Source: Ideonella sp.
GTDB taxonomy: Bacteria; Pseudomonadota; Gammaproteobacteria; Burkholderiales; Burkholderiaceae_C
Direction of reading: 5' to 3'
Length of the DNA: 64,000 nt
NCBI GenBank assembly: GCA_015075165.1
Contig: JABTUY010000003.1
Location: 558,001 to 622,000 of the forward strand
The first letter of the stretch is position 1; each line of letters begins with the position of its first letter. Below the pieces are notes generated by a model. It ran no database searches. It was not told where the DNA came from and saw only the letters and a list, made by a program, of their open reading frames with translations. Below are positions 1 to 10,386 of the stretch, piece by piece. Position numbers and translations under genes: made by a program.

Positions 1-74
1 TGAGGGACCACTGATTTTACCGGGCGGGCCCTGGCACTCATCGAGCGCAACGGCCGGCAGCGCGCCGCGCCCGT
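1..74 (-). promoter_or_regulatory. Short gap left of tilS with a possible minus-strand -10 element
   Basis: Read on the minus strand, this gap contains TAAAAT (positions 19 down to 14), a good -10 hexamer. Any transcript would leave the window leftwards. No convincing -35 sits 16-18 bp upstream. In related Burkholderiales the gene next to tilS is often aspartokinase, which would fit, but none of it is inside the window. Weak call. Confidence 0.25.
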
Positions 75-1499
75 TCAGCCGGCGTTGTCGTCTGGCCGCC
101 AGCGCAAAACCACGCCGCGGGCCGCGCCGTGCGTGCCCAGCGCGCGGGCGTCGAAGCCGAGCCCGGGCACGAACAGCAGTTGATCGCCGCGGTACACCAA
201 CGGGCCACCGCGCTGCCACGCGGCCACGCCGGTGGCCTGGTATTGCTTCTTCAGGCTGCGCGGCACGCCCTTGGCGTGCGCCTGAAAGCGCTCACCGCCG
301 CCACGCGCGCGCACTGTGCAGGCCTGCAGTGCGGCGGCCGCGATGCCGCCACGCGCGACACGGCGCACTTCGAACGCACCGTGCCATTGCGGCAGTGGGT
401 GGGTGCCCGGATGCGAGAGATCCACCGCCAACCCGATCGACATGCCGGGCCCGACCCGCGCGGCGTCGAGCGCGCGGGAGATGTCGTGACCCGGCTCGCC
501 CGGGTGCAACTCGCCACGCTCGCGCAACGCAGGCATCGGCGTGGCGGCAGCGGGCATTGCCATCAGCGAGAGCTGTCCTCGGTGCAGCGCGAGCTGCTGC
601 CCAGCACCGACGGGCCAGCGGCCGCTGCGCACCTGCGGTAGCTCGTCGAGCAGCCGTGACACGAGGGCCTGCGGTGCACCGCGACCGAGCGTGCGGCGCA
701 ACCAGACGCGCAACGCGTTGGCACGACGTGCCGCGCTCAGCTGCTGCTGCCAGCGCTGCGCCAACAGCGGTGCGCCATCGCCCTCACCGACCAGCGTGGC
801 CAGGTCGGCCTGCGCCACCTCGTCGAGCAGCGCGTTCGCCTCGTGCGCGCGCTGGGCCACAGCGGCCAGCGCCGCCTCGGCGTCGTCGAAGGCTGCAAGC
901 AACGCCGGCCACAGCGTCGTGCGCAGGCGGCTGCGCGCGAAACGCGGGTCGGCGTTGGAGCCGTCGTCGACGTGGCGCAGCCGGTGGCGCCGCACATAGG
1001 CGTCGATCGCCTCGCCGGGTTGCCCAAGCCAGGGCCGCAGCCACCACAGGCCGTCGCGCTGCACCGCACGCGGCATGGCCGCCAGCCCGGCCGGGCCGGC
1101 ACCGCGCAGCGCCTGCAGCAGCACCGTCTCGGCCTGGTCGCGGCGGTGGTGCGCGAGCAGCACCGCCGTCGCGCCGGCCTCGCGCGCCATGCCGGCCAGC
1201 GCGGCATAGCGCTCGCGCCGCGCCCATGCCTCCACGCTCTCGCCCTTCGATGGCTGGCCATGCAATCGAGTGGGCAGCAACCGCACCGGCAGCCCGCTCT
1301 TGCGCCAGCGGCCGCACTGCGACGCGGCGAACGCAAGCCAGGCATCGGCCTGCGGCATCAGGCCGTGGTGCACGTGCAGCGCGACCACGTCGAGGCCGTG
1401 CTCGCGCGCGGCGCGTGCGGTGGCATGCAGCAACGCGGTGGAATCGCGGCCGGCGCTGTAGGCCACCGCCACCACGGCGCCGCGCCGCTGCGAGCTCAC
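75..1499 (-). CDS. tilS: tRNA(Ile)-lysidine synthetase TilS
   Basis: Modifies C34 of the CAU anticodon of tRNA-Ile with lysine using ATP, so that AUA is read as Ile; cytoplasmic and essential in most bacteria. The 474-residue product opens with an N-type ATP pyrophosphatase PP-loop near residues 15-20. Here it reads SAGRDS instead of the usual SGGxDS, so the first glycine is alanine. The nearby HVHHGL and the later AHHRRDQAET segment are typical of the family, and length fits the long TilS form with C-terminal domains. The start is GTG at 1499; an in-frame TAG lies just upstream, so it cannot be longer. It follows accA on the same strand with a 46-bp gap and is probably co-transcribed. Confidence 0.93.
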   Translation of the reverse strand: MSSQRRGAVVAVAYSAGRDSTALLHATARAAREHGLDVVALHVHHGLMPQADAWLAFAASQCGRWRKSGLPVRLLPTRLHGQPSKGESVEAWARRERYAALAGMAREAGATAVLLAHHRRDQAETVLLQALRGAGPAGLAAMPRAVQRDGLWWLRPWLGQPGEAIDAYVRRHRLRHVDDGSNADPRFARSRLRTTLWPALLAAFDDAEAALAAVAQRAHEANALLDEVAQADLATLVGEGDGAPLLAQRWQQQLSAARRANALRVWLRRTLGRGAPQALVSRLLDELPQVRSGRWPVGAGQQLALHRGQLSLMAMPAAATPMPALRERGELHPGEPGHDISRALDAARVGPGMSIGLAVDLSHPGTHPLPQWHGAFEVRRVARGGIAAAALQACTVRARGGGERFQAHAKGVPRSLKKQYQATGVAAWQRGGPLVYRGDQLLFVPGLGFDARALGTHGAARGVVLRWRPDDNAG

Positions 1500-1545
1500 G
1501 GCCAGCTAACGCCCGCCTCGCCGCGCCGGCCTCGGCGGCGGGCCA

Positions 1546-2517
1546 TCACCGATCCTTGGTGTCGGTGAAGCGGCCGTAGGCCATCAGCCGTTCGTAGCGG
1601 CGCTTGAGCAGCGCCTTGGTGTCGAGGTCAGCCACCTGCCGCAGCGCGTCGCCGAGCGCGCGCTTGAGTTGCGCATACAAGTGCTTGGGGTCACGGTGCG
1701 CACCGCCGACCGGCTCGTTGACGATCTTGTCGATCAGCCCCAGCGCCTTCAGCCGGTGCGCGGTGATGCCCAGCGCCTCGGCGGCATCGGCCGCGCGCTC
1801 GGCCGTGCGCCACAGGATCGACGCGCAGCCTTCGGGCGTGATCACCGAATAGACCGAGAACTGCAGCATCACCACCTGATCGGCCACGCTGATCGCCAGC
1901 GCGCCGCCGGAGCCGCCCTCGCCGATGATGGTGCTGACGATCGGCACCTGCAGCTGGCTCATCTCGTAGATGTTGCGGCCGATCGCCTCGGACTGGCCGC
2001 GCTCCTCGGCACCGATGCCCGGGTAGGCGCCCGGCGTGTCGATGAAAGTAAACACCGGCAGGCCGAACTTCTCGGCCAGCTTCATCAGGCGCAGCGCCTT
2101 GCGGTAGCCCTCGGGCCGCGGCATGCCGAAGTTGCGCAGGCCGCGCTCCTTGGTGTCGCGCCCCTTCTGGTGGCCGATGACCATGCAGGCCTGGCCGTTG
2201 AAGCGCGCCAGGCCGCCGACGATCGACGCATCGTCGGCGAAGGTGCGGTCGCCGTGCAGCTCGGTGAACTCGGTGAACAGCTCGGCCGCGTAGTCGAGCG
2301 TGTAGGGCCGCTGCGGGTGGCGCGCGATCTGCGTCACCTGCCACGGCGTCAGGTTGGAGTAGATGTCCCTCGTGAGCTGCAGGCTCTTCTTGTCGAGGCG
2401 GTCGATCTCCTCGGAGATGTCGACGGCCGACTCGTTCTGGACGTAGCGCAGCTCCTCGATCTTGGTTTCGAGTTCGGCGATCGGTTGCTCGAACTCGAGG
2501 AAGTGCCGTTTGCTCAT
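1546..2517 (-). CDS. accA: Acetyl-CoA carboxylase carboxyltransferase subunit alpha
   Basis: Alpha half of the carboxyltransferase that moves CO2 from carboxybiotin on AccB to acetyl-CoA, giving malonyl-CoA for fatty acid synthesis; it works with AccD in a cytoplasmic alpha2beta2 complex. The 323-aa product starts [13 protein letters not shown], the family's usual N-terminus, so the ATG at 2517 is preferred over a longer open frame reaching back to 2598. Diagnostic stretches include [18 protein letters not shown] and [11 protein letters not shown] (oxyanion and CoA-binding region). Eight bases separate it from the upstream glycosylase gene. Confidence 0.97.
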   Translation of the reverse strand: MSKRHFLEFEQPIAELETKIEELRYVQNESAVDISEEIDRLDKKSLQLTRDIYSNLTPWQVTQIARHPQRPYTLDYAAELFTEFTELHGDRTFADDASIVGGLARFNGQACMVIGHQKGRDTKERGLRNFGMPRPEGYRKALRLMKLAEKFGLPVFTFIDTPGAYPGIGAEERGQSEAIGRNIYEMSQLQVPIVSTIIGEGGSGGALAISVADQVVMLQFSVYSVITPEGCASILWRTAERAADAAEALGITAHRLKALGLIDKIVNEPVGGAHRDPKHLYAQLKRALGDALRQVADLDTKALLKRRYERLMAYGRFTDTKDR

Positions 2518-2525
2518 CTTGTCGA

Positions 2526-3188
2526 CTAGTAGTCCACCGGCAGAGGGTCGAGGCTGCGCCAAATGTACCATGTGGCCACCGAGCGAAACGGTGCCCACGC
2601 CTCGCCGACTTCACGCGCCTCGGCCCTGGAAACCGGCTCGCCGCTGAAGTAGTTGACGCTGATGCCCTTGAGCAGGCCGATGTCGTCGAGCGGCATCACG
2701 TCAGGGCGCATCAGGTGGAAGATGAGGAACATTTCCGCCGTCCAGCGGCCGATGCCACGGATGCCGACCAGCTCGTCGACGATGGCTTCGTCTTCCATCT
2801 GCTGCCACTGGCGCACGTGGACCGAGCCGTCCTCGAAGTGCTGCGCCAGGTCGGCCAGGTACTCGCATTTGCGCGCCGAAAGCCCCGCGCCGCGCAGGTC
2901 ACTGTTGGCGCAGGCCAACACCGCACGTGGCGAGAGGCGGTTCGAAGGCCCGCCGACCGCCACCGCGAACCGGTCCCACACCGACTGCGCCGCCTTCACC
3001 GAGATCTGCTGGCCGACGATGGCGCGTGCCAGCGTGGTGAAGGCATCGCCGCGGCTCTGCAACCGGGACTCGCCGAACTTGGGGATCAGCTTGCGCATCA
3101 CGCGATCGCGCTTGCCGAGGTGGCGACAGGCGTCGTCCCAGTACTCGGGCACGGCAATGGCAGCGGCGGCGCTAGCGCGGGTGGCCAT
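2526..3188 (-). CDS. alkA: DNA-3-methyladenine glycosylase II (AlkA-type, HhH-GPD)
   Basis: Base-excision repair glycosylase that removes alkylated purines from DNA. The 220-aa protein has a helix-hairpin-helix near residues 139-151 ([15 protein letters not shown]). The GPD-loop follows with the LDDIG motif (D168/D169), which carries the catalytic aspartate. There is no N-terminal TBP-like domain of the E. coli AlkA kind, so this is the short form common in Burkholderiales. ATG at 3188; the gene lies between cysS and accA on one strand with small gaps, as in related genomes, and probably belongs to the same transcript. Confidence 0.92.
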   Translation of the reverse strand: MATRASAAAAIAVPEYWDDACRHLGKRDRVMRKLIPKFGESRLQSRGDAFTTLARAIVGQQISVKAAQSVWDRFAVAVGGPSNRLSPRAVLACANSDLRGAGLSARKCEYLADLAQHFEDGSVHVRQWQQMEDEAIVDELVGIRGIGRWTAEMFLIFHLMRPDVMPLDDIGLLKGISVNYFSGEPVSRAEAREVGEAWAPFRSVATWYIWRSLDPLPVDY

Positions 3189-3200
3189 TCGCGTGCGGCC

Positions 3201-4598
3201 TCAGGCCTTGACCCAGGTGGTGCCCTGGGCCGAGTCCTTCAGCACGATGCCTTGCGCAAGCAACTCGTCGCGGATGCGGTCGGCCTCGGCGAAGTTCTTC
3301 TCGCGCTTGGCCTGCGCCCGCGCGCCGATGCGCGCCTGGATGGTTTGCTCGTCGAGCGCCGCACCGCCTTGCAGGTAGGCACGCGGCTCGCTCTGCAGGA
3401 TGCCGAGCGTGGCGCCGAGCTGGCGCAGCCGCGCGCTGGTCGTGCCGTCGCGCGAGCGATTGGCCTCGCTGGCCAGATCGAACAGCACCGCCAGCGCGGC
3501 CGGTGTGTTGAAGTCGTCGTTCATCGCGGCGCGGAACGCCGCGGCGGCGGGGTGCGACCAGTCGATGCCGGCACTGCCGTCCGCCGGTGCCGACAAGCCT
3601 GCCGCCGGAACGTTCTGCAGCGTGGTGTACAGCCGCGTCAATGCGGCGCGCGCGTCGTCGAGGTGGGCGTCGCTGAAGTTGAACGGGCTGCGGTAGTGCG
3701 TGCGCAGCATGAAGAAGCGCAGCGTCTCGCCGTCGTAGCGCGCGAGCACGTCGCGGATGGTGAAGAAGTTGCCGAGCGACTTCGACATCTTCTCGTTGTC
3801 GACGTTGAGAAAACCGTTGTGCATCCAGTAGCGCACGAACGGCTTGCCCAGCGCACCCTCGCTCTGCGCGATCTCGTTCTCGTGGTGCGGGAACTGCAGG
3901 TCCATGCCGCCGCCGTGGATGTCGAACACCTCGCCCAGCAGCGCGCAGCTCATCGCCGAGCACTCGATGTGCCAGCCCGGCCGGCCCGCGCCGTACGGGC
4001 TCGCGAACTGTGCATCGGCCGGCTCCTCGGGCTTGGCCGCCTTCCACAGCACGAAGTCGAGCGGGTCGCTCTTGCCGTCGGCCACCGCCACGCGCTCGCC
4101 GGCACGCAGCTCGTCGATCGACTTGCCCGAGAGCTTGCCGTAGCCCGGGAACTTGCGCACCGCGAAGTTCACGTCGCCGCCCGTGGCGCGATAGGCCAGG
4201 CCCTTGCGTTCGAGCGTGTCGATCATGGCGAGCATCTGCGGCACGTAGTCGGTGGCGCGCGGCTCGTGCGTCGGCGCCGCGGTGCCGATGGCGGCGAGAT
4301 CGTGCCGCATCGCGGCGATCATCTCGTCGGTGAGCGCGCGGATCGTGATGCCGCGCTCGAGCGCACGGCGGATGATCTTGTCCTCGATGTCGGTGATATT
4401 GCGCACGTAGGTCACGCGGTAGCCGAGCGTGCACAGCCAGCGGTAGACGACGTCGAACGCCATCATCATCCGCGCATGGCCCATGTGGCACAGGTCGTAG
4501 ATCGTCATGCCGCAGACGTACATGCGCACATGGCCCGGCTCGAGCGGCTCGAACGGCTCGACGCGGCGCGTCAGCGTGTTGTAGAGGTTCAGGCTCAT
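3201..4598 (-). CDS. cysS: Cysteinyl-tRNA synthetase
   Basis: Class I aminoacyl-tRNA synthetase that charges tRNA-Cys in the cytoplasm; 465 aa, normal length. The class I signature appears as HMGH at residues 38-41, and the second as EKMSKSLGN around residue 270. C29 next to the HMGH box is one of the zinc ligands that discriminate cysteine. The frame stays open far upstream, but the conserved N-terminus [18 protein letters not shown] sets the ATG at 4598. It heads the minus-strand run cysS–alkA–accA–tilS and is divergent from a TPR gene. Confidence 0.97.
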   Translation of the reverse strand: MSLNLYNTLTRRVEPFEPLEPGHVRMYVCGMTIYDLCHMGHARMMMAFDVVYRWLCTLGYRVTYVRNITDIEDKIIRRALERGITIRALTDEMIAAMRHDLAAIGTAAPTHEPRATDYVPQMLAMIDTLERKGLAYRATGGDVNFAVRKFPGYGKLSGKSIDELRAGERVAVADGKSDPLDFVLWKAAKPEEPADAQFASPYGAGRPGWHIECSAMSCALLGEVFDIHGGGMDLQFPHHENEIAQSEGALGKPFVRYWMHNGFLNVDNEKMSKSLGNFFTIRDVLARYDGETLRFFMLRTHYRSPFNFSDAHLDDARAALTRLYTTLQNVPAAGLSAPADGSAGIDWSHPAAAAFRAAMNDDFNTPAALAVLFDLASEANRSRDGTTSARLRQLGATLGILQSEPRAYLQGGAALDEQTIQARIGARAQAKREKNFAEADRIRDELLAQGIVLKDSAQGTTWVKA

Positions 4599-4620
4599 GC
4601 CCTGGGGGCGGCCGCGCGGC

Positions 4621-4661
4621 GGGCTCGATACAATCGACTCGGCCCAGTATAGCGGCGCACT
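4621..4661. promoter_or_regulatory. Divergent promoter region between cysS and the TPR gene
   Basis: The 63-bp gap holds a -10-like TACAAT on the plus strand (4629-4634), placed to start a short leader ahead of the TPR gene. On the minus strand a -10-like TATACT (4651 down to 4646) faces cysS. Neither has a clear -35 at 17 bp. Assignment rests on the hexamers and the divergent layout only. Confidence 0.4.
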
Positions 4662-5228
4662 GTGCAGCGAAGACTGCCGATTCACCCCGTGATTCACCTC
4701 TGTCGCCACGTTGCGGCGGCGGCCTGTGTGTGGGCCGTCGCCGGCGCTTTTGCGCAAGCGCAAGCGCCCTCCCAGGACGGCCGCGACGTCGAGCGGCTGT
4801 TCCGCTCGGGCGACGTCGCGCAGGCGATGCAGCGCGCAGACCAGGTGATCGCCGAGCGGCCGCGCGACGCCGCGATGCGCTTCCTGCGCGCGGTGATGCT
4901 GACCGAACTGCAGCGCACCGCCGAGGCGATCGACGCACTGAACCAGCTGATCGCCGATTTTCCGGACCTGCCCGAGCCGTACAACAACCTGGCAGTGCTC
5001 TACGCGGCGCAAGGTCGCATCGACCGCGCGCGCGACCTGCTCGAAGCCGCACTGCGTCACGACCCCGGCTACGCGGTGGCGCAGGAGAACCTGGGCGACG
5101 TCTTCGTGCGCCTGGCTCAGCGTGCCTACGAGCGCGCCGGCAGCAGCGGCCGCGGCAGCGATGGCCTGCAGCGCAAGCTGCGGCTGGCGCGCGAACTCAC
5201 GGGCAGCCGGCCACAGGGCCAGCCGTGA
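4662..5228 (+). CDS. Exported TPR-repeat protein
   Basis: 188-aa protein with an N-terminal signal sequence (hydrophobic core about residues 14-30, ending AFAQAQA, a good signal peptidase I site). Two to three tetratricopeptide repeats follow: residues 44-75 rich in [13 protein letters not shown]-type helices, then a segment with the [14 protein letters not shown] motif near residues 106-120. TPRs bind partner proteins, here presumably in the periplasm. The target is not evident. Start is GTG 4662, or GTG 4689, which keeps a shorter signal peptide; the later one is equally plausible. Nine to fifty bases ahead of ppiA, so it may share a transcript with the folding genes. Confidence 0.8.
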   Translation: MQRRLPIHPVIHLCRHVAAAACVWAVAGAFAQAQAPSQDGRDVERLFRSGDVAQAMQRADQVIAERPRDAAMRFLRAVMLTELQRTAEAIDALNQLIADFPDLPEPYNNLAVLYAAQGRIDRARDLLEAALRHDPGYAVAQENLGDVFVRLAQRAYERAGSSGRGSDGLQRKLRLARELTGSRPQGQP

Positions 5229-5276
5229 CCGCCGTGCTTGTCGCGTTCAGTCCAATTCCACATGGGAGACCGTTCG

Positions 5277-5846
5277 ATGATGTCGTTGCAACGTTGGCTG
5301 GTCGCGCTGGCGATCGGCGCCCTCGCGCTGCCCGCCGCGATGGCGCAAAAGGTCAAGCTGGCCACCAACCTGGGCACCATCGTGATCGAGCTCGATGCGC
5401 AGAAAGCGCCGAAGACGGTGGCCAACTTCGTGCAGTACGTGAAGGCTGGTCACTACGACGGCCTGATCTTCCACCGCGTGATCTCGGGCTTCATGATCCA
5501 GGGCGGCGGCTTCGATGCCCAGATGCAGCAGAAGGCCACGCGGCCACCGATCGCACTCGAGAGCCGCAACGGCCTGAGCAACCAGCGCGGCACGATCGCG
5601 ATGGCGCGCACGATGGTGCCCGATTCGGCGACGTCGCAGTTCTTCATCAACGTGGTCGACAACCCGCGGCTCGATGCCGCCAACGCGGCCGACGGCAACG
5701 GCTACGCGGTGTTCGGCGTCGTGGTGTCGGGGCTCGACGTCGTCGACAAGATCCGCGCCGTGCCGGTGGGCGACAAGGCCGGCCACCAGAACGTACCCCT
5801 GCAACCCGTGGTCATCGAGAAGGCCACCCTGGAGAACGAGAAATGA
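5277..5846 (+). CDS. ppiA: Periplasmic peptidyl-prolyl cis-trans isomerase (cyclophilin A type)
   Basis: Catalyses proline isomerisation during folding of exported proteins. The 189-aa product starts with a cleavable signal peptide ([20 protein letters not shown], site after AMAQ), followed by one cyclophilin domain with [14 protein letters not shown] and the later QFFINVVDN motifs. The ATG at 5277 is preferred over upstream TTG/ATG codons because GGGAGA lies at a proper distance and the signal peptide begins there. Its TGA overlaps the ATG of ppiB. Confidence 0.93.
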   Translation: MMSLQRWLVALAIGALALPAAMAQKVKLATNLGTIVIELDAQKAPKTVANFVQYVKAGHYDGLIFHRVISGFMIQGGGFDAQMQQKATRPPIALESRNGLSNQRGTIAMARTMVPDSATSQFFINVVDNPRLDAANAADGNGYAVFGVVVSGLDVVDKIRAVPVGDKAGHQNVPLQPVVIEKATLENEK

Positions 5847-6346
5847 GCAAGACCGTCGAGATGACCACCACCGCGGGCATCTTCCGCATCGAACTCGATG
5901 ACGCCAAGGCGCCCAAGAGCAGCGAGAACTTCCTCGCCTACGTGCGCGCCGGCCACTATGACGGCACGGTGTTCCACCGCGTCATCAAGGGCTTCATGGT
6001 GCAAGGCGGCGGCTTCGAGGCGGGCATGAAGCAAAAGCCCACGCGCGAGCCGATCGCCAACGAGGCCAACAACGGCCTGAAGAACAAGCGCTACACGCTG
6101 GCGATGGCGCGCACCTCGGCGCCGCACTCGGCGAGCGCGCAGTTCTTCATCAACACCGTCGACAACGAGTTTCTGAACTTCAAGTCCGAATCGCCGCAGG
6201 GTTGGGGCTACGCCGTGTTCGGCCGCGTGGTGTCGGGCACCGAAGTGGTCGACCAGATCGAGGCCGTGGCCACCGGGCGCAAGGGCATGCACGACGACGT
6301 GCCGCTGCAGGATGTGGTCATCACCAAGGCCATCGTCGTCGACTGA
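5843..6346 (+). CDS. ppiB: Cytoplasmic peptidyl-prolyl cis-trans isomerase B
   Basis: Cyclophilin of 167 aa without signal peptide, so cytoplasmic. It shares the cyclophilin core with the gene before it ([25 protein letters not shown]). It starts at the ATG inside ATGA at 5843, overlapping the stop of ppiA, which indicates translational coupling. The pair looks like a tandem duplication whose members were sorted to two compartments by gain or loss of the leader. Confidence 0.95.
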   Translation: MSKTVEMTTTAGIFRIELDDAKAPKSSENFLAYVRAGHYDGTVFHRVIKGFMVQGGGFEAGMKQKPTREPIANEANNGLKNKRYTLAMARTSAPHSASAQFFINTVDNEFLNFKSESPQGWGYAVFGRVVSGTEVVDQIEAVATGRKGMHDDVPLQDVVITKAIVVD

Positions 6347-6388
6347 ACCCTGCCCGGTCCGCGCCCGCCCGGCTGACGTGCTGCTGCG

Positions 6389-7252
6389 ATGCCGGCTACC
6401 CTGCCGCCAACGTCACCTTCCGCGCCACTGGCGCTGCACCGCTTCGATGCACCGGCGCATTGGCGCACGATCGAGCTGCTGTCCGACGTGCACCTGCAGC
6501 CCGAGGCGCCGCGCACCTTCGACGCCTGGCGGCAGCAGATGCTGCGCGGCGATGCCGATGCGGTGTTGATCCTCGGCGACCTGTTCGAGGCGTGGATCGG
6601 CGACGACGCCCGCGATTGCGACTTCGAGCGTGCCTGTCTCGACGTGCTGCGCGAAGCGAGCTCTCGCCGCGCGGTGGCGCTGATGCACGGCAACCGCGAT
6701 TTCCTGCTCGGCGAGGCCGCGCTGTTGTCGTGCGGCGCGCAGGTGCTGCCCGACGCCACCGTGCTGCACGCGTTCGGCCGCCGCGCTGTGCTGACGCACG
6801 GCGACGCGCTATGCCTGGCCGACACCGAGTACCAGCGCTTTCGCGCGCTCGTGCGCAGCCCGCAATGGCAGGCCGAGGTGCTGAAGCGCCCGCTGGCCGA
6901 GCGGCGTGCGCTGGCGCGCCGGATGCGCGACGCCAGCGCCCGCAGCGCGGCACGCGGCACCGATGATGCGATCGCCCCCGGCGCCGCCCGCGCCAGCGCG
7001 GCCGCGAACCCGCTGTGGGCCGATGTCGACCCAGCCGCCGCGCTGCAACTGCTCGACGCCGCGGCAAGCGACACGCTGGTGCACGGCCACACCCACCGGC
7101 CAGGCCGCTCGCGGCTGTCGCCCACCGCGTGGCGCCACGTGCTGTCCGACTGGGATTTCGACGGCCCCGCGTCGCGCGGCAACGTGCTGCGCCTCGACGC
7201 CACCGGCATCCGCGCCATGTCGGCGCTGGCGCTCGGCGCGGCACGCGCGTGA
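6389..7252 (+). CDS. lpxH: UDP-2,3-diacylglucosamine diphosphatase LpxH
   Basis: Hydrolyses UDP-2,3-diacylglucosamine to lipid X and UMP, the fourth step of lipid A synthesis, at the inner face of the cytoplasmic membrane. All metallophosphoesterase motifs are visible: SDVHL (D33, H35), GDLFEAWIGDD, MHGNRDF, THGD and HGHTHRPG. At 287 aa it is longer than E. coli LpxH, because of a short N-terminal extension and an Ala/Arg-rich insert near residues 180-210. ATG at 6389; the stop overlaps the GTG of the next gene. Confidence 0.94.
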   Translation: MPATLPPTSPSAPLALHRFDAPAHWRTIELLSDVHLQPEAPRTFDAWRQQMLRGDADAVLILGDLFEAWIGDDARDCDFERACLDVLREASSRRAVALMHGNRDFLLGEAALLSCGAQVLPDATVLHAFGRRAVLTHGDALCLADTEYQRFRALVRSPQWQAEVLKRPLAERRALARRMRDASARSAARGTDDAIAPGAARASAAANPLWADVDPAAALQLLDAAASDTLVHGHTHRPGRSRLSPTAWRHVLSDWDFDGPASRGNVLRLDATGIRAMSALALGAARA

Positions 7253-8034
7253 TCGGCCGCTGGTTGTCGCGGCTGCGCGCCCGGCGCGAGCAGCGCATTG
7301 TCGAGCGGCGCACGATCTCCGATGCGCTGTGGCTCGAGACGCTGGCGTCGCTGCCGTTCGTGGCGCGCCGCAGCGAGGCCGACCTGGCCGAGTTGCGCCG
7401 CCTGAGCAGCCTGTTCCTCGACGAGAAGGAGTTCAGCGGCGCCGGCGGCCTAGAGGTGACCGATGCGATCGCGCTGCGCATCGCGGTGCAGGCCTGCCTA
7501 CCGGTGCTGCACCTCGGGCTGCCGCTGTATCGCGGGTTCGTCGGCATCGTGGTCCACCCCGACGAGGTGGTGGCGCCGCGCGAAGTGGTCGACGACGACG
7601 GCGTGGTGCACCAGTACGACGAGGTGCTGAGCGGCGAGGCGATGGGCGGCGGCCCGCTGATGCTGTCTTGGACCGATGTGCGCGACGCGGGCGAATCGGC
7701 CGACTGGGCCTACAACGTGGTGATCCACGAGTTCGCCCACGTGATCGACATGGCCGACGGCGAGGCCGACGGCGTACCGCCGCTGGCGAACCTGGCCGAG
7801 CGCAGGCACTGGGAGGCGGTGGCAGACGAGGCGTTCCAGTCGTTCTGCCACTGGGTCGACGAGGGCCGCGACACCACGCTCGACCCCTACGGCGCCAGCG
7901 GCATCGACGAGTTCTTCGCGGTCGCGGTCGAGGCGTTCTTCGTCGCCCCTGACGGCATGCGCGCCGAGCACGCCCAACTGTACGCGCTGTTCGCCGAGTA
8001 CTTCCGGCAGGACCCGGCGGCACAGCCAGGCTGA
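7249..8034 (+). CDS. mtfA: MtfA-type zinc peptidase (M90 family)
   Basis: 261-aa protein of the MtfA/M90 family. In E. coli MtfA is a zinc aminopeptidase that binds the Mlc repressor and so affects glucose PTS expression; the role in this organism is unknown. The zinc motif is HEFAH (H160, E161, H164) and a downstream IDEFFAVAVEAFF supplies the third ligand region. Start is GTG at 7249 inside GTGA, coupled to lpxH; the homologous N-terminus (IGRWLSRLRARR) begins right there. Convergent with clpA. Confidence 0.88.
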   Translation: MIGRWLSRLRARREQRIVERRTISDALWLETLASLPFVARRSEADLAELRRLSSLFLDEKEFSGAGGLEVTDAIALRIAVQACLPVLHLGLPLYRGFVGIVVHPDEVVAPREVVDDDGVVHQYDEVLSGEAMGGGPLMLSWTDVRDAGESADWAYNVVIHEFAHVIDMADGEADGVPPLANLAERRHWEAVADEAFQSFCHWVDEGRDTTLDPYGASGIDEFFAVAVEAFFVAPDGMRAEHAQLYALFAEYFRQDPAAQPG

Positions 8035-8036
8035 AA

Positions 8037-8067
8037 GCGAAGCGGGCCCCGCCCGGCCCGCTTTCGC
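8037..8067. terminator. Bidirectional hairpin terminator between mtfA and clpA
   Basis: Inverted repeat with arms AGCGGGCC (8041-8048) and GGCCCGCT (8055-8062) around a CCGCCC loop, extended by GCGA/TCGC with one bulged base. It lies between two convergent genes. No long T-run follows, which is usual in such GC-rich genomes. Confidence 0.6.
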
Positions 8068-8085
8068 ACCGGAACCGCGTGACGC

Positions 8086-10386
8086 TCAGACCTGTGTGGT
8101 CTCGGTCTTCGGCTTGTCGCTCTTGCGCGGCGGCTGGATGTCGAGCAACACCTCGCCCTTGTCGTCGATGTCCACCGTCAGGCGGCCGCCATCGACCAGG
8201 CGGCCGAACAGCAGTTCGTCGGCCAGCGCGCGGCGGATCGTGTCCTGGATCAGCCGCTGCATCGGGCGCGCACCCATCATCGGATCGAACCCCTTGACCG
8301 CCAGGTGCTTGCGCAGCGCGTCGGTAAAGGTGACCTCGACCTTCTTCTCGGCCAGCTGGCCCTCGAGCTGCAGCAGGAACTTGTCGACCACGCGCAGGAT
8401 GATCTCCTCGTCGAGCGCGCCGAACGACACGATCGCGTCGAGCCGGTTGCGGAACTCGGGCGTGAACAACCGCTTGATGTCGGCCATCTCGTCGCCCTGC
8501 TCGCGTTTGGTGGTGAAGCCGATCGTCGCCTTGCCCATCGTCTCGGCACCCGCGTTGGTGGTCATCACGATGATCACGTTGCGGAAATCGGCCTTGCGTC
8601 CGTTGTTGTCGGTGAGCGTGCCGTGGTCCATCACCTGCAGCAGCACGTTGAACACGTCGGGGTGCGCCTTCTCGATCTCGTCGAGCAGCAGCACCGCGTG
8701 CGGCTTCTTGGTGACCGCCTCGGTCAGCAGGCCGCCCTGGTCGAAACCCACGTAGCCAGGCGGCGCGCCGATCAGGCGGCTGACCGCATGGCGCTCCATG
8801 TACTCGCTCATGTCGAAGCGGATCAGCTCGATGCCCAGGATGTAGGCCAGCTGCTTCGCGACCTCGGTCTTGCCGACGCCGGTGGGCCCCGAGAACAGGA
8901 ACGAGCCGATCGGCTTGTCGGGCTTGCCGAGGCCCGAGCGCGCCATCTTGATCGCGGCGGCCAGCGCCTCGATCGCGGCGTCCTGCCCGAACACCACGCT
9001 CTTCAGGTCGCGGTCGAGGTTCTTCAGCTTGCCGCGGTCGTCGCTGCTCACGCTGGCCGGCGGGATGCGCGCGATCTTGGCGACGATCTCTTCCACTTCG
9101 GACTTGGTGATGGTTTTCTTGCGCTTGGCCTGCGGCAAGATGCGCTGCGCGGCGCCGGCCTCGTCGATCACGTCGATCGCCTTGTCGGGTAGATGGCGGT
9201 CGTTGATGTATTTGGCCGACAGTTCGGCCGCCGCCTGCAGCGCGCCGAGCGCGTACTTCACGCTGTGGTGGTCCTCGAAGCGGGTCTTCAAGCCTTTGAG
9301 GATCTCGATCGTCTGTTCGACCGTCGGTTCGACCACATCGATCTTCTGGAAGCGCCGCGACAGCGCGGCGTCCTTCTCGAAGATGCCGCGGTACTCGGTG
9401 AACGTGGTCGCGCCGATGCACTTCATCGCGCCGGTGGACAGAGCGGGCTTGAGCAGGTTGCTGGCGTCGAGCGTACCGCCCGATGCGGCACCGGCGCCGA
9501 TCAGCGTGTGGATCTCGTCGATGAACAGGATCGCGTGCGGCTGGTCCTTCAGTGACTTCAGCACGCCCTTCAGGCGCTGCTCGAAGTCACCGCGGTACTT
9601 GGTGCCGGCCAGCAGCGCGCCCATGTCGAGCGCGTACACGGTGCTCTGCGCCAGCACCTCGGGCACGTCGTTCTGCGTGATGCGCCAGGCCAGGCCCTCG
9701 GCGATCGCCGTCTTGCCGACGCCGGCCTCGCCGACCAGCAGCGGATTGTTCTTGCGCCGGCGGCACAGCACCTGGATCACCCGCTCGACCTCGGCCTCGC
9801 GGCCGATCAGCGGGTCGATCTTGCCGTCGCGGGCGAGCTGGTTCAGGTTCTGCGTGAACTGCTCGAGCGGCGAGCCCTTGGAGTCGCCGGCTTCTTCCTT
9901 CTCGGCCTCGGCGCCGCCCTCGTTGCCCTTGGGGGCCTCGGGCGGATCGCTCTTCTTGATGCCGTGCGCGATGTAGTTCACCACGTCCAGGCGCGTCACG
10001 CCCTGCTGATGCAGGTAGTACACGGCGTGCGAATCCTTCTCGCCGAAGATGGCCACCAGCACGTTGGCGCCGGTGACTTCCTTCTTGCCCGAACCGGTGG
10101 ACTGCACGTGCATGATCGCGCGCTGGATCACGCGCTGGAAACCCAGCGTCGGCTGCGTGTCGACCTCTTCGCTGCCGCCGACGGTGGGGGTGTTCTCCTT
10201 GATGAAGGTGGTGAGGCTCTTGCGCAGGTCGTCGATGTTGGCCGCACAGGCGCGCAGCACCTCGGCGGCCGACACGTTGTCGAGCAGCGCGAGCAGCAGG
10301 TGCTCGACTGTGATGAACTCGTGCCGCTGCTGCCTCGCCTCGACGAAGGCCATGTGCAGGCTGACTTCCAGTTCTTGCGCGATCAT
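8086..10386 (-). CDS. clpA: ATP-dependent Clp protease ATP-binding subunit ClpA
   Basis: AAA+ unfoldase that feeds substrates, including N-degron proteins delivered by ClpS, into the ClpP protease. The 766-aa product has the double Clp N-domain (residues 1-145), an acidic linker (about 150-175), and two AAA modules. Walker A of the first is GEAGVGKT (219-226) and of the second GPTGVGKT near residue 500, with LFIDEIH and [15 protein letters not shown] as Walker B. The ATG at 10386 ([14 protein letters not shown]) overlaps the clpS stop as ATGA; an upstream in-frame ATG would add residues outside the family consensus. Confidence 0.97.
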   Translation of the reverse strand: MIAQELEVSLHMAFVEARQQRHEFITVEHLLLALLDNVSAAEVLRACAANIDDLRKSLTTFIKENTPTVGGSEEVDTQPTLGFQRVIQRAIMHVQSTGSGKKEVTGANVLVAIFGEKDSHAVYYLHQQGVTRLDVVNYIAHGIKKSDPPEAPKGNEGGAEAEKEEAGDSKGSPLEQFTQNLNQLARDGKIDPLIGREAEVERVIQVLCRRRKNNPLLVGEAGVGKTAIAEGLAWRITQNDVPEVLAQSTVYALDMGALLAGTKYRGDFEQRLKGVLKSLKDQPHAILFIDEIHTLIGAGAASGGTLDASNLLKPALSTGAMKCIGATTFTEYRGIFEKDAALSRRFQKIDVVEPTVEQTIEILKGLKTRFEDHHSVKYALGALQAAAELSAKYINDRHLPDKAIDVIDEAGAAQRILPQAKRKKTITKSEVEEIVAKIARIPPASVSSDDRGKLKNLDRDLKSVVFGQDAAIEALAAAIKMARSGLGKPDKPIGSFLFSGPTGVGKTEVAKQLAYILGIELIRFDMSEYMERHAVSRLIGAPPGYVGFDQGGLLTEAVTKKPHAVLLLDEIEKAHPDVFNVLLQVMDHGTLTDNNGRKADFRNVIIVMTTNAGAETMGKATIGFTTKREQGDEMADIKRLFTPEFRNRLDAIVSFGALDEEIILRVVDKFLLQLEGQLAEKKVEVTFTDALRKHLAVKGFDPMMGARPMQRLIQDTIRRALADELLFGRLVDGGRLTVDIDDKGEVLLDIQPPRKSDKPKTETTQV

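Noticed and set aside
2715-4652. A 645-codon open frame on the plus strand
   Set aside because: Lies antisense to the well-supported alkA and cysS genes; its Arg/Val/His-rich translation has no family motifs and is a by-product of high GC.
5277-6346. ppiA/ppiB overlap as a frameshifted single gene
   Set aside because: Each frame has its own complete cyclophilin domain, start and stop; they are two genes.
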